DNA of 5,753 bases from Thermomicrobiaceae bacterium. Its GTDB lineage: Bacteria > Chloroflexota > Chloroflexia > Thermomicrobiales > Thermomicrobiaceae. Under the pieces are notes generated by a model. That model was not told the origin of the DNA. It did no database searches and worked only from the letters and a program-made list of their open reading frames with translations. Below are positions 1 through 5,685 of the stretch, one piece after another. The stretch is taken from positions 1 to 5,753 of the forward strand of contig SKKR01000459.1 in the NCBI GenBank assembly GCA_007123655.1, read 5' to 3'. The stretch's first letter is position 1; each line of letters opens with the position of its first letter. The translations under genes were made by a program, and so were the position numbers.

Positions 1-921
1 ATCCTGTTCGCGTTCGGCGTCGCGCAGTGGGGCGACATCGCTGATCAGGGCTGGCTGGACGGGTTGAAGATCGTGGCGGTGGCCGTCGTGGCATACGCGC
101 TCTGGGGCATGGCCACGAATCTCTGTCCGGACCGGGAGCGGGCGACGATCGCGGTGCTCGGCGCCATCGCCGTCCTGGCCTGGCCGTTCGTCGGTATGCA
201 GGTAGGCGTGATCGCCGCGGCCGGTGTGATCGGCTGGCTGTTTCTCCCTCGCGGGGAAGTCGGGTCGATCATCCCACTGAATGTCCCCATCAGCCGCAAC
301 CTGGCAATCGCCTGTTTTGTCATGTTCGTTGGGCTTCTCGGAGGTCTGCCGCTCGCCAGGGCGCTGTCTGAAATCTACACACTTGATCTTATCGACAGTT
401 TCTACCGAACGGGTTCGCTGGTCTTCGGCGGCGGCCACGTGGTGCTGCCCCTAATCCAGTCGGAAGTCGTTCCGACGGGGTGGGTGAGCCAGGACGACTT
501 CGTCGCGGGATATGGCGCTGCACAGGCCGTTCCGGGACCATTGTTCACCTTCTCAGCATTTCTCGGCGCGATCTCCACCGAGTCACCGGCTGGCTGGATT
601 GGCGGGGGAATCGCACTCGTGGCGATCTTCATCCCATCATTCCTGCTTGTGTTCAGTGTGTTGCCGTTCTGGGATCTGGTTCGGACCCGGCTTGGCTTTC
701 AGTCCGCGCTGCGGGGTATCAATGCGGGAGTCGTCGGCCTGTTGCTCGCGGCGCTGTACGATCCGGTCTTCACCAGCGCGATCACCAGGCCCATGGAGTT
801 CGCACTTGCGCTTGTTTCCTTTGCGCTGCTCGCCTTCTGGAAACTCCCGCCCTGGCTGGTCGTTGTGCTCACCGCGGCCGGCGGAGCGTTGATCAACCAG
901 ATACCGGCACTGAGTCCGTAG
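1..921 (+). CDS. chrA: Chromate transporter ChrA, C-terminal part (5' end outside window)
   Basis: The reading frame is open from base 1 and stops with TAG at 919-921, leaving 306 residues; the start lies upstream. ChrA proteins are inner-membrane carriers of the CHR family that export chromate, usually giving chromate resistance. Two-domain members are about 400 residues, so roughly the first quarter is missing. The second CHR domain is diagnostic: FGGGHVVLPLI from residue 142, then GWV and the AQAVPGPLF signature at about 174-182. Many hydrophobic stretches are visible, for example near residues 22-38, 47-80, 99-118, 198-224 and 238-300, as expected for a polytopic membrane protein. The stretch before residue 100 matches the end of the first domain and the linker. 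The TTG at 64 is internal, not a start. Family assignment is secure; chromate as the real substrate is family knowledge, since some CHR members may carry other oxyanions. Confidence 0.93.
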   Translation: MLFAFGVAQWGDIADQGWLDGLKIVAVAVVAYALWGMATNLCPDRERATIAVLGAIAVLAWPFVGMQVGVIAAAGVIGWLFLPRGEVGSIIPLNVPISRNLAIACFVMFVGLLGGLPLARALSEIYTLDLIDSFYRTGSLVFGGGHVVLPLIQSEVVPTGWVSQDDFVAGYGAAQAVPGPLFTFSAFLGAISTESPAGWIGGGIALVAIFIPSFLLVFSVLPFWDLVRTRLGFQSALRGINAGVVGLLLAALYDPVFTSAITRPMEFALALVSFALLAFWKLPPWLVVVLTAAGGALINQIPALSP

Positions 922-947
922 ACAGTAGCATTTACCTAAATTACGAT
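919..947 (+). promoter_or_regulatory. Putative promoter for the cupin gene
   Basis: TAGACA (919-924, five of six bases of the -35 consensus) is followed after exactly 17 bases by TACGAT (942-947), a TANNNT -10 box. Transcription would start near 954, leaving a leader of about 20 bases that includes the AGGAGG ribosome site. The -35 box overlaps the TAG stop codon of chrA, so the two genes may be transcribed separately despite the short gap. This is a motif match only. Confidence 0.45.
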
Positions 948-973
948 GTCGACGTGCGTTACAGGAGGCGAAC

Positions 974-1363
974 ATGGGCGACGAGAAGGAGAATGCGGAC
1001 GTGAAGATCATTCGCAAAGGCGAGACGCGGGCGACACAGGGGGATACTTTCACCGGAGAGGTCTGGCTCCAGCGAGTCGTCGATCCGCAGCGTGAGGGTG
1101 GGATGGGGTTGTCCGTCGTCAAGTTCGAAAACGGAGCCCGCACCCACTGGCACATGCATCCCGGGGAACAGATCCTCTTCGTGCTGGAGGGCGAGGGCCG
1201 GGTTGGCGACGAGGAAGACGAGACGATGATCTATCCGGGCGATGTCATCTACACCGGCCCGGGCGAAAAACACTGGCACGGTGCCGCACCAGGCAAGAAC
1301 ATGGCTCATATCAGTATCACCAACGTTGGCCCGCCGGAGTGGTACGACGCCCCGACGGAGTAA
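974..1363 (+). CDS. Small single-domain cupin, similar to cupin hydroxynitrile lyase-type proteins
   Basis: A 129-residue protein with one cupin beta-barrel and no signal peptide, so probably cytoplasmic. Cupin motif 1 is GARTHWHMHPGEQ (residues 54-66) and motif 2 runs from PGD (88-90) to GPGEKHWHGAAP (95-106). From the family pattern, the expected metal ligands are His60, His62, Gln66 and His100. A Gln in place of the usual motif-1 Glu, together with GEKHWHGA, recalls the manganese cupin (R)-hydroxynitrile lyase of Granulicella tundricola and its many uncharacterised relatives; this comparison is from memory. The start is well supported: AGGAGG at 963-968 lies five bases before the ATG. The gene sits 52 bases after chrA. 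The reaction is unknown: lyase, carboxymuconolactone-decarboxylase-associated cupin or dioxygenase roles are all possible. Cupin assignment is certain; hydroxynitrile lyase activity is only a hypothesis. Confidence 0.9.
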   Translation: MGDEKENADVKIIRKGETRATQGDTFTGEVWLQRVVDPQREGGMGLSVVKFENGARTHWHMHPGEQILFVLEGEGRVGDEEDETMIYPGDVIYTGPGEKHWHGAAPGKNMAHISITNVGPPEWYDAPTE

Positions 1364-1401
1364 GACGCCCGAACGTGCGCACCATGCTACTGCGCCAAAG
1401 T

Positions 1402-1414
1402 CGGGAGCCTCCCG
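1402..1414 (+). terminator. Small hairpin after the cupin gene, weak terminator candidate
   Basis: CGGGA (1402-1406) and TCCCG (1410-1414) can pair around a three-base loop, 39 bases after the cupin stop. The stem is only five pairs and there is no T-tract, so intrinsic termination is doubtful. Its position between the cupin gene and the next promoter is the main argument for it. Confidence 0.18.
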
Positions 1415-1423
1415 GGGTCTCAG

Positions 1424-1451
1424 TTGACGGTAACGGAAAGCGTGGTACAAC
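1424..1451 (+). promoter_or_regulatory. Putative promoter for the MFS gene
   Basis: TTGACG (1424-1429, five of six -35 bases) is followed after 16 bases by TACAAC (1446-1451, four of six -10 bases). Transcription would start near 1458, leaving a leader of about 100 bases before the preferred GTG start. The match is moderate and could be fortuitous, but it lies in the 195-base gap where a promoter would be expected. Confidence 0.42.
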
Positions 1452-1544
1452 AATAAACGGGCGCGCGTCGCGTCGCCATGTCTGAACCCGGACATGGTTG
1501 CTGGTTCGGTGTCACCTCGACGTCGGGCCACCAGCGGGGAACGA

Positions 1545-1550
1545 AAGAGG
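1545..1550 (+). promoter_or_regulatory. Ribosome binding site that decides the MFS start
   Basis: AAGAGG at 1545-1550 lies eight bases before GTG 1559. The in-frame ATG at 1478 has only a GC-rich sequence without a purine run in front of it. This favours the GTG as the true start. Confidence 0.6.
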
Positions 1551-1558
1551 CTCACTCC

Positions 1559-2866
1559 GTGATCAGCGCCGAATGGGTGCGTAGCCGTGCACGCGGCATC
1601 TTTTACGGCTGGTGGATCGTCTCCGCGGGAATCGTAGTTCAGGCTCTGACGACCGGACTCCTGATGCAGGCGTACGGGGCGTACGTCGTTGTCATGCAGG
1701 CCGAGTTCGGCTGGAGTCGCACAGCATTCTCGATCGCGTTCTCGGTTCAACACGCCGAAAGTGGATTGCTGGGACCGATCCAGGGCTGGATGTTGGACAA
1801 GTGGGGTCCTCGCCCCGTCATGACCGCCGGGATCATCGTCTTCGGTCTCGGTTTCATTCTGTTCAGTCAGATCAACTCGCTCTGGACGTTCTACGCGACG
1901 TTCCTGCTCATGGCGCTCGGTGTGAGCATGGCCGGCTTCAAGACAATCGGCGTCACAGTTATCAACTGGTTCGCGAAGAAGCGTTCGACCGCAATGGGGA
2001 TCGTCCACGTGGGCATGGGCATCGGCGGACTGATGGTCCCCGCGGTCGCCTGGTCGCTTTCGACCTACGGGTGGCGCGCGACCGCGTTTGCGACTGGCGT
2101 GCTGATTCTGGTTACCGGCATACCGCTTGCACAACTGTTTCGTCACACTCCTGAGCAATACGGTCTGCAACCAGACGGCGATGACCTCGACGAGGTGGAC
2201 GTCGAAGACGGAAGCGGAAGCCGCGCGCCGCTTGACTATGACGGCAGCGGCGACTTCACCGCCCGTCAGGCACTTCGGACGCCGGCGTTCTGGCTGATCT
2301 CAGGCGGACACGCCATAGGTGTGCTGGTCGTCGGAACAGTCATGGTGCATGCCGTGGTACACATGAACGAAGGTCTGGGATACAGCCTGACCACCGCTGC
2401 GAGTGTCATCGCGTTGCTGACGGCGTTTTCGATCGTTGGCAATCTGCTCGGGGGGTTCGTCGGAGATCGAGTCAACAAACAGCACCTCGCCGCCGCATGT
2501 ATGGTCGGATCCGGCGTTGCGATCGTCATGCTGGGCTGGGCGGAATCATTCTTCACGGTCATCGGTTTCGCCATCCTGCAAGGACTTGCCCACGGCGGGC
2601 GCGGAGTGTTGATGATGCCCCTGCGAGCCGATTTCTTCGGGCGAAAGGCGTTCGCCACCATAATGGGCTTCTCTGGCATGGTCGTGATGCTGGGGATGAT
2701 GGGCGGTCCGATCGTGGCGGGGGTCATGGCAGACGTTATCGGTGACTACCAACTGGCATTCACGATTCTGGGCGTGATCGCCGCCGCCGGGTCGCTCTGT
2801 TTCATATTCGCCCGCAAGCCGGTCCTGCCCGGCGCACGAGCCCACACCACCGGCGCCTCTCCCTGA
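1559..2866 (+). CDS. MFS transporter, monocarboxylate / oxalate-formate antiporter type
   Basis: From GTG 1559 this encodes 435 residues, typical for a 12-helix MFS carrier. An in-frame ATG at 1478 would add 27 polar residues but lacks a ribosome site, whereas GTG 1559 has AAGAGG at good spacing. Helix 1 begins at FYGWWIV (residues 15-21), a frequent opening in this subgroup. MFS motif A is GWMLDKWGPR (76-85) between helices 2 and 3, and a second copy, GGFVGDRV (298-305), lies between helices 8 and 9. The two six-helix halves are joined by a cytoplasmic loop with an acidic run from Asp206 (DGDDLDEVDVEDG), followed by ALRTPAFWLI with Thr241; that motif is characteristic of monocarboxylate and oxalate/formate carriers. 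The protein acts in the inner membrane, probably on a small organic acid, by proton coupling or exchange. The exact substrate cannot be read from sequence. The HOT-like enzyme downstream makes a hydroxy- or oxo-acid conceivable, but this is inference. Confidence 0.9.
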   Translation: MISAEWVRSRARGIFYGWWIVSAGIVVQALTTGLLMQAYGAYVVVMQAEFGWSRTAFSIAFSVQHAESGLLGPIQGWMLDKWGPRPVMTAGIIVFGLGFILFSQINSLWTFYATFLLMALGVSMAGFKTIGVTVINWFAKKRSTAMGIVHVGMGIGGLMVPAVAWSLSTYGWRATAFATGVLILVTGIPLAQLFRHTPEQYGLQPDGDDLDEVDVEDGSGSRAPLDYDGSGDFTARQALRTPAFWLISGGHAIGVLVVGTVMVHAVVHMNEGLGYSLTTAASVIALLTAFSIVGNLLGGFVGDRVNKQHLAAACMVGSGVAIVMLGWAESFFTVIGFAILQGLAHGGRGVLMMPLRADFFGRKAFATIMGFSGMVVMLGMMGGPIVAGVMADVIGDYQLAFTILGVIAAAGSLCFIFARKPVLPGARAHTTGASP

Positions 2867-3003
2867 CAGATGAATTTCTGAATAGGATAACTCGGTCGAA
2901 GTTGCGGCGTGCTGAACCCGGACGAGTCGCGAGACCATCAGGTCAGGTTCTTATCTGGATTGCCTGTCAGCGATCGCCGGCACGGTGAGCATTGTGACCG
3001 TCG

Positions 3004-3026
3004 ATTTCGCGTACCTTTCGCGAAAT
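3004..3026. repeat. Perfect 8-base inverted repeat, possible operator or hairpin
   Basis: ATTTCGCG (3004-3011) and CGCGAAAT (3019-3026) are exact reverse complements across a seven-base spacer. The right part also holds the ten-base palindrome TTTCGCGAAA (3016-3025), and TTTCGCG occurs twice in direct orientation at an 11-base interval (3005 and 3016). This can be read as an operator for a dimeric or tandem-binding regulator, or as an RNA hairpin ending MFS transcription. No T-tract follows, and it lies about 140 bases after the MFS stop, so an operator seems the better guess. Confidence 0.45.
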
Positions 3027-3077
3027 GAGGCTCCTGGAAGGCGCAAATTAACCTGCTGTAACGTTCTCGACACGTTT

Positions 3078-3102
3078 GGTTGATCCTGGTTAACCCGGTT
3101 GA
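3078..3102 (+). repeat. Three helically spaced GGTT(G/A)A direct repeats
   Basis: GGTTGA (3078-3083), GGTTAA (3088-3093) and GGTTGA (3097-3102) recur at intervals of ten and nine bases, placing them on about the same face of the helix. The middle copy is part of the palindrome GGTTAACC (3088-3095), and the last overlaps the TTGACA box. Such spacing is typical of binding sites for response regulators or other direct-repeat activators. No known consensus was matched, so the role is inferred. Confidence 0.35.
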
Positions 3103-3126
3103 CATCCTGAGATCAGTAGGTTTAGC
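3099..3126 (+). promoter_or_regulatory. Putative promoter for the Acg-family gene
   Basis: TTGACA (3099-3104) is a perfect -35 consensus. The -10 is poor: TTTAGC (3121-3126) at 16-base spacing or TAGCGG (3123-3128) at 18. A good -35 with a weak -10 just downstream of repeats would suit a regulated promoter. Transcription would start near 3133, giving a leader of roughly 50 bases. Confidence 0.38.
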
Positions 3127-3181
3127 GGGTATCGGGAGCACGACGGTGAATTGACCGCGTATCGCAGAGAACTGGGAACTT

Positions 3182-4234
3182 ATGGATCGGCAAGTCTGGA
3201 GTACTGACCCGTGGTCGGTTGACGATTCCAACTACCCACGAAATGGAACCGTCAGCGACAAACTGGCCTTCTGCCTGCACTATGCGGTGATGGCGCCCTC
3301 CATCCACAACACCCAGCCCTGGCGATTCCGAATTGCAGACAATGCAATCGAGCTCCTGGCAGACCGCTCCAATGCACTCCCCGCGACAGATCCCGATGGC
3401 AGAGAACTGATCATTAGCTGTGGTGCCGCATTGATGAATCTGCTGACAGCGCTGCACCACTTCGGGCATGAGACATGGGTACAATACGAACCGGATCCCC
3501 AACATCCTGACACGCTGGCGCGGGTGCGGCTCGGACGCGAACGATTCCCCGACGCCGAAGACGGATCGCTCTTTCGGGGAATCCGGCGACGTCGCTCAAG
3601 CCGGCAGCCATTTCAAGCGAGACCGATTCCGCGAGCGTTACAACGACGCATGATCTGGCTGGCATCCGAGCACGGATGCTGGCTGTACTTCATCGAGTCC
3701 GAACAGGGTCGCAGTCAAATCCTATCGCTGGTTGAAGAGGCCCACACGCGCCGCCAAAGCGACCTTCAGTACCAATCGGAGCGAGCTCACTGGCTTGGCT
3801 ACGGCGATCCGCCGTCAGGGATAGCTCAGAAGGCCAACGTAGCCGAGATTGTCGAGCCAACGGACGAAGTAGACCCACGTCACTCCAAGGCCTTAACGCT
3901 CGAAAACGCTTCCCGCTGGATTGAACGGGATCGCGAACTTCTACGATCAACCGCCACGATCGTGCTCCTCGGTACCGATCGAGACGCAACCTTCAACTGG
4001 ATCCAGGCGGGACAGGCTGTCCAGAAGATCCTGCTCCGGGCCGCGTCCGAGGAAATATCTACCTCGTTCCTGCACCAGCCATGTCAAATACCGGAACTGC
4101 GCGAGCAACTTCGTCACATCGCCGGCCGGGAGGGCCCTGTCCAGTCCATGTTGAGACTCGGGTACGGTAACACCGTCTACCCGCATTCTCCACGGCTGTC
4201 CGTTGAACAGGTCCTGCTTCCCAACGGCCCCTGA
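3182..4234 (+). CDS. Acg-family FMN-binding nitroreductase-fold protein
   Basis: A 350-residue soluble protein of the nitroreductase superfamily, Acg subgroup (relatives of mycobacterial Rv2032/Acg, Rv3127 and Rv3131). Visible motifs, in order: APSIHNTQPWRF (residues 38-49), the flavin-binding segment near the N-terminus; DPDGRELIISCGAAL (70-84); RRRSSRQPF (136-144), starting the second repeat-like half; FNWIQAGQAVQKILL (271-285); QPCQIPELREQLR (299-311); and MLRLGYG (323-329). The length is normal for the subgroup, about twice a simple nitroreductase. Mycobacterial Acg proteins bind FMN but are poor conventional nitroreductases; they belong to the hypoxia/nitric-oxide dormancy regulon and have been proposed to store or sequester flavin. 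The substrate here is unknown. The ATG at 3182 has only a weak ribosome site (GGGA at 3174-3177, or GAGA at 3167-3170), so translation may be modest. The long upstream region with repeats points to regulated expression. Confidence 0.9.
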   Translation: MDRQVWSTDPWSVDDSNYPRNGTVSDKLAFCLHYAVMAPSIHNTQPWRFRIADNAIELLADRSNALPATDPDGRELIISCGAALMNLLTALHHFGHETWVQYEPDPQHPDTLARVRLGRERFPDAEDGSLFRGIRRRRSSRQPFQARPIPRALQRRMIWLASEHGCWLYFIESEQGRSQILSLVEEAHTRRQSDLQYQSERAHWLGYGDPPSGIAQKANVAEIVEPTDEVDPRHSKALTLENASRWIERDRELLRSTATIVLLGTDRDATFNWIQAGQAVQKILLRAASEEISTSFLHQPCQIPELREQLRHIAGREGPVQSMLRLGYGNTVYPHSPRLSVEQVLLPNGP

Positions 4235-4250
4235 TCCCGCCCGCTCGATC

Positions 4251-4279
4251 TGGACAACGCACCTCGTCTGGGCTAGGTT
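4251..4279 (+). promoter_or_regulatory. Putative promoter for the HOT-like gene
   Basis: TGGACA (4251-4256, five of six -35 bases) and TAGGTT (4274-4279, a TANNNT -10 box) are separated by exactly 17 bases. Transcription would start near 4286. An 11-base palindrome, TCGCAGTGCGA (4282-4292), covers that predicted start and could be a repressor site, though a palindrome this short is expected several times by chance in a window of this size. Confidence 0.45.
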
Positions 4280-4324
4280 GCTCGCAGTGCGACCAGGCAA
4301 CAGTGATGCGCGTCGATCAGACCG

Positions 4325-4330
4325 AAGGAG
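4325..4330 (+). promoter_or_regulatory. Ribosome binding site that decides the HOT-like start
   Basis: AAGGAG at 4325-4330 lies eight bases before GTG 4339. The earlier in-frame candidates, GTG 4303 and ATG 4306, have no comparable purine run, so translation should begin at 4339. Confidence 0.7.
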
Positions 4331-4338
4331 AGAACACG

Positions 4339-5616
4339 GTGGCTCGAGAAACCGCATTCACGATGGACACCTCAAGCATCAAGTTCGGCGCCGGTGTTAC
4401 CCGGGAGGTCGGTCATGACATGCGCCGGCTCGGCGCGAGACGCGTGATGGTCGTCACGGACCCGCGCCTCTCGTCCAGTCCCGCGGTGGAAACGGCGATC
4501 GGGGCCCTGCGCGACGCGGGTGTCGAACCGGTCCTCTACGATCGTGCCAGGGTCGAGCCGACAGATGAATCGTTCAAAGACGCCATCCAGTTCGCGACCG
4601 ATGGTGCGTTTGACGGGTTCGTTGCGATCGGTGGGGGATCCAGTATCGACACCGCGAAGGCGGCCAACCTGTATGCAACGCATCCCGCTGAGCTCCTGAC
4701 ATACGTGAATCCGCCGATCGGTCAGGGCACCCCGGTTCCGGGCCCACTCAAGCCGCTGATCGCGATTCCGACCACCGCGGGAACCGGCAGTGAAACGACT
4801 GGCGTGGCGATCTTCGACCTCATCAAGATGCACGCCAAGACCGGTATCGCGCACCGGGCGCTGCGGCCGAGCCTTGGGATTATCGATCCGGACAACACGC
4901 GAAGCATGCCGCCGATGGTGGCGGCCTGTTCCGCGCTCGATGTGCTCAGTCACGCGGTGGAATCACTCACCGCGACCCCGTACCATCAGCGGGACGAACC
5001 GCCTTCCCCGGAGTACCGCCCGGCATACCAGGGGTCAAACCCGATCAGTGACATCTGGGCGGCACGAGCGATCGAGATGATGGCGCGCAACATCGACGAG
5101 GCAGTGTTCAATCCGGAAAACGACGAGGCCCGGAGTGAGATGATGCTCGCAGCCGCCTATGCCGGCATCGGGTTCGGCAACGCCGGAGTCCACCTTCCGC
5201 ACGGAATGTCATATCCGGTTTCAGGAATGGTTCGTTCCTACGTGCCGGACGGATATCCGCCGGACAAGCCGATCGTCCCGCACGGCATGTCCGTCATTCT
5301 GAACGCCCCGGCGGTTTTCCGGTTCACGGCACCGGCCGCTCCGCAACGGCACAAGTGGGCGTCCACACTGCTGGGGTATCCGCTCGAAACGGACGATCCC
5401 GAGGAAATCGGGGAAGGGCTCGCCGCGGCGACCATCGACGTCATGAAGCGGGTGAACATGCCGAACGGCCTGAGCGCGGTCGGCTTCACGGAGGCGGATG
5501 TTGACGACCTGGTCAACGGGACCATCCCGCAGGAGCGGGTGACGAAACTCTCGCCGCGACCCGCCTCTCCAGACGATCTCCGCCGTCTCTTCCTGGACGC
5601 TATGTCGTACTGGTAG
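4339..5616 (+). CDS. Hydroxyacid-oxoacid transhydrogenase-like iron-dependent alcohol dehydrogenase
   Basis: From GTG 4339 the protein is 425 residues, the usual length for this family. It closely resembles animal ADHFE1, which transfers hydride between 4-hydroxybutyrate and 2-oxoglutarate, giving succinate semialdehyde and D-2-hydroxyglutarate. Shared segments recalled from the human protein include RVEPTDESF (71-79), GGGSSIDTAKAANLYA (98-113), PTTAGTGSETTGVAIFD (144-160), RPAYQGSNPISDIW (227-240), GFGNAGVH (278-285) and GTIPQERVTKL (394-404). The dinucleotide site is GGGS (98-101) with Asp104. Expected metal ligands are Asp201, His205, His288 and His315; Tyr292 occupies the place where many iron alcohol dehydrogenases have a further His, as in ADHFE1. 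The segment between the last two His ligands is longer than in FucO-type enzymes. No targeting signal is visible, so it is cytoplasmic. The family call is strong. The true donor and acceptor are inferred, and an ordinary NAD-linked alcohol dehydrogenase role is the main alternative. Confidence 0.92.
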   Translation: MARETAFTMDTSSIKFGAGVTREVGHDMRRLGARRVMVVTDPRLSSSPAVETAIGALRDAGVEPVLYDRARVEPTDESFKDAIQFATDGAFDGFVAIGGGSSIDTAKAANLYATHPAELLTYVNPPIGQGTPVPGPLKPLIAIPTTAGTGSETTGVAIFDLIKMHAKTGIAHRALRPSLGIIDPDNTRSMPPMVAACSALDVLSHAVESLTATPYHQRDEPPSPEYRPAYQGSNPISDIWAARAIEMMARNIDEAVFNPENDEARSEMMLAAAYAGIGFGNAGVHLPHGMSYPVSGMVRSYVPDGYPPDKPIVPHGMSVILNAPAVFRFTAPAAPQRHKWASTLLGYPLETDDPEEIGEGLAAATIDVMKRVNMPNGLSAVGFTEADVDDLVNGTIPQERVTKLSPRPASPDDLRRLFLDAMSYW

Positions 5617-5628
5617 CGCGCGCCAGGC

Positions 5629-5685
5629 CCGGTCGTTGATCGCACGAATCCCTTGGTCGCACGATCATCACGCGGGAGCGACCGG
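5629..5685 (+). other. Nested inverted repeat after the HOT-like gene, possible terminator
   Basis: CCGGTCG (5629-5635) pairs perfectly with CGACCGG (5679-5685), and inside it TGATCG (5637-5642) pairs with CGATCA (5662-5667). The octamer TCGCACGA also occurs twice in direct orientation (5640-5647 and 5657-5664). The structure begins 12 bases after the stop codon. It is followed by an A-rich stretch rather than a T-tract, so it is not a classical intrinsic terminator; a 3' stabilising structure or regulatory site for the next gene is equally possible. The remaining bases to 5753 contain no gene I can support. Confidence 0.28.

Larger units (their letters stand above)
2867..3181. other. 315-base gene-free regulatory stretch before the Acg-family gene
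   Basis: No credible gene is present. The stretch is clearly richer in A+T than its neighbours, especially at 2990-3120. It contains one copy of the 12-mer CTGAACCCGGAC (2912-2923; the other copy is at 1482-1493), one GCGATCGC octamer (2970-2977), the inverted repeat at 3004-3026, the GGTT(G/A)A repeats at 3078-3102 and a TTGACA box at 3099-3104. I saw no T-tract terminator after the MFS stop and no GGGAC...GTCCC DosR-type box. The likely role is control of the gene at 3182. Confidence 0.6.

Noticed and set aside
480..1004. Overlapping + strand frames inside chrA (480-1004 and 512-892)
   Set aside because: They lie in other frames of a gene with an unmistakable ChrA signature, and their Arg/Cys/Ser-rich translations are typical shadows.
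959..2170. 403-residue open frame on the minus strand
   Set aside because: It lies fully opposite the cupin and the first half of the MFS gene, both of which have clear family motifs. Its translation is a charged low-complexity mix with no recognisable domain, typical of an antisense frame in GC-rich DNA.
2867..2960. Search for an intrinsic terminator right after the MFS gene
   Set aside because: Only four-base arms such as CAGA...TCTG are visible and there is no T-tract, so no terminator is called.
2970..2977. GCGATCGC octamer, the cyanobacterial HIP1 motif
   Set aside because: I noticed only this copy. With GATC so common here, a single octamer does not indicate a cyanobacterium.
2985..3083. 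32-codon GTG frame on the + strand in the gap before the Acg-family gene
   Set aside because: No ribosome site precedes it, and its codons cover the inverted repeat, so chance is the simpler explanation.
2938..3231. 97-residue minus-strand frame in the long gap
   Set aside because: It runs into the start of the Acg-family gene, covers the promoter-like elements, and shows no domain or convincing ribosome site.
4372..4953. 193-residue open frame on the minus strand
   Set aside because: Antisense to the well-supported HOT-like gene, rich in Arg, Asp and Gly, with no motif.
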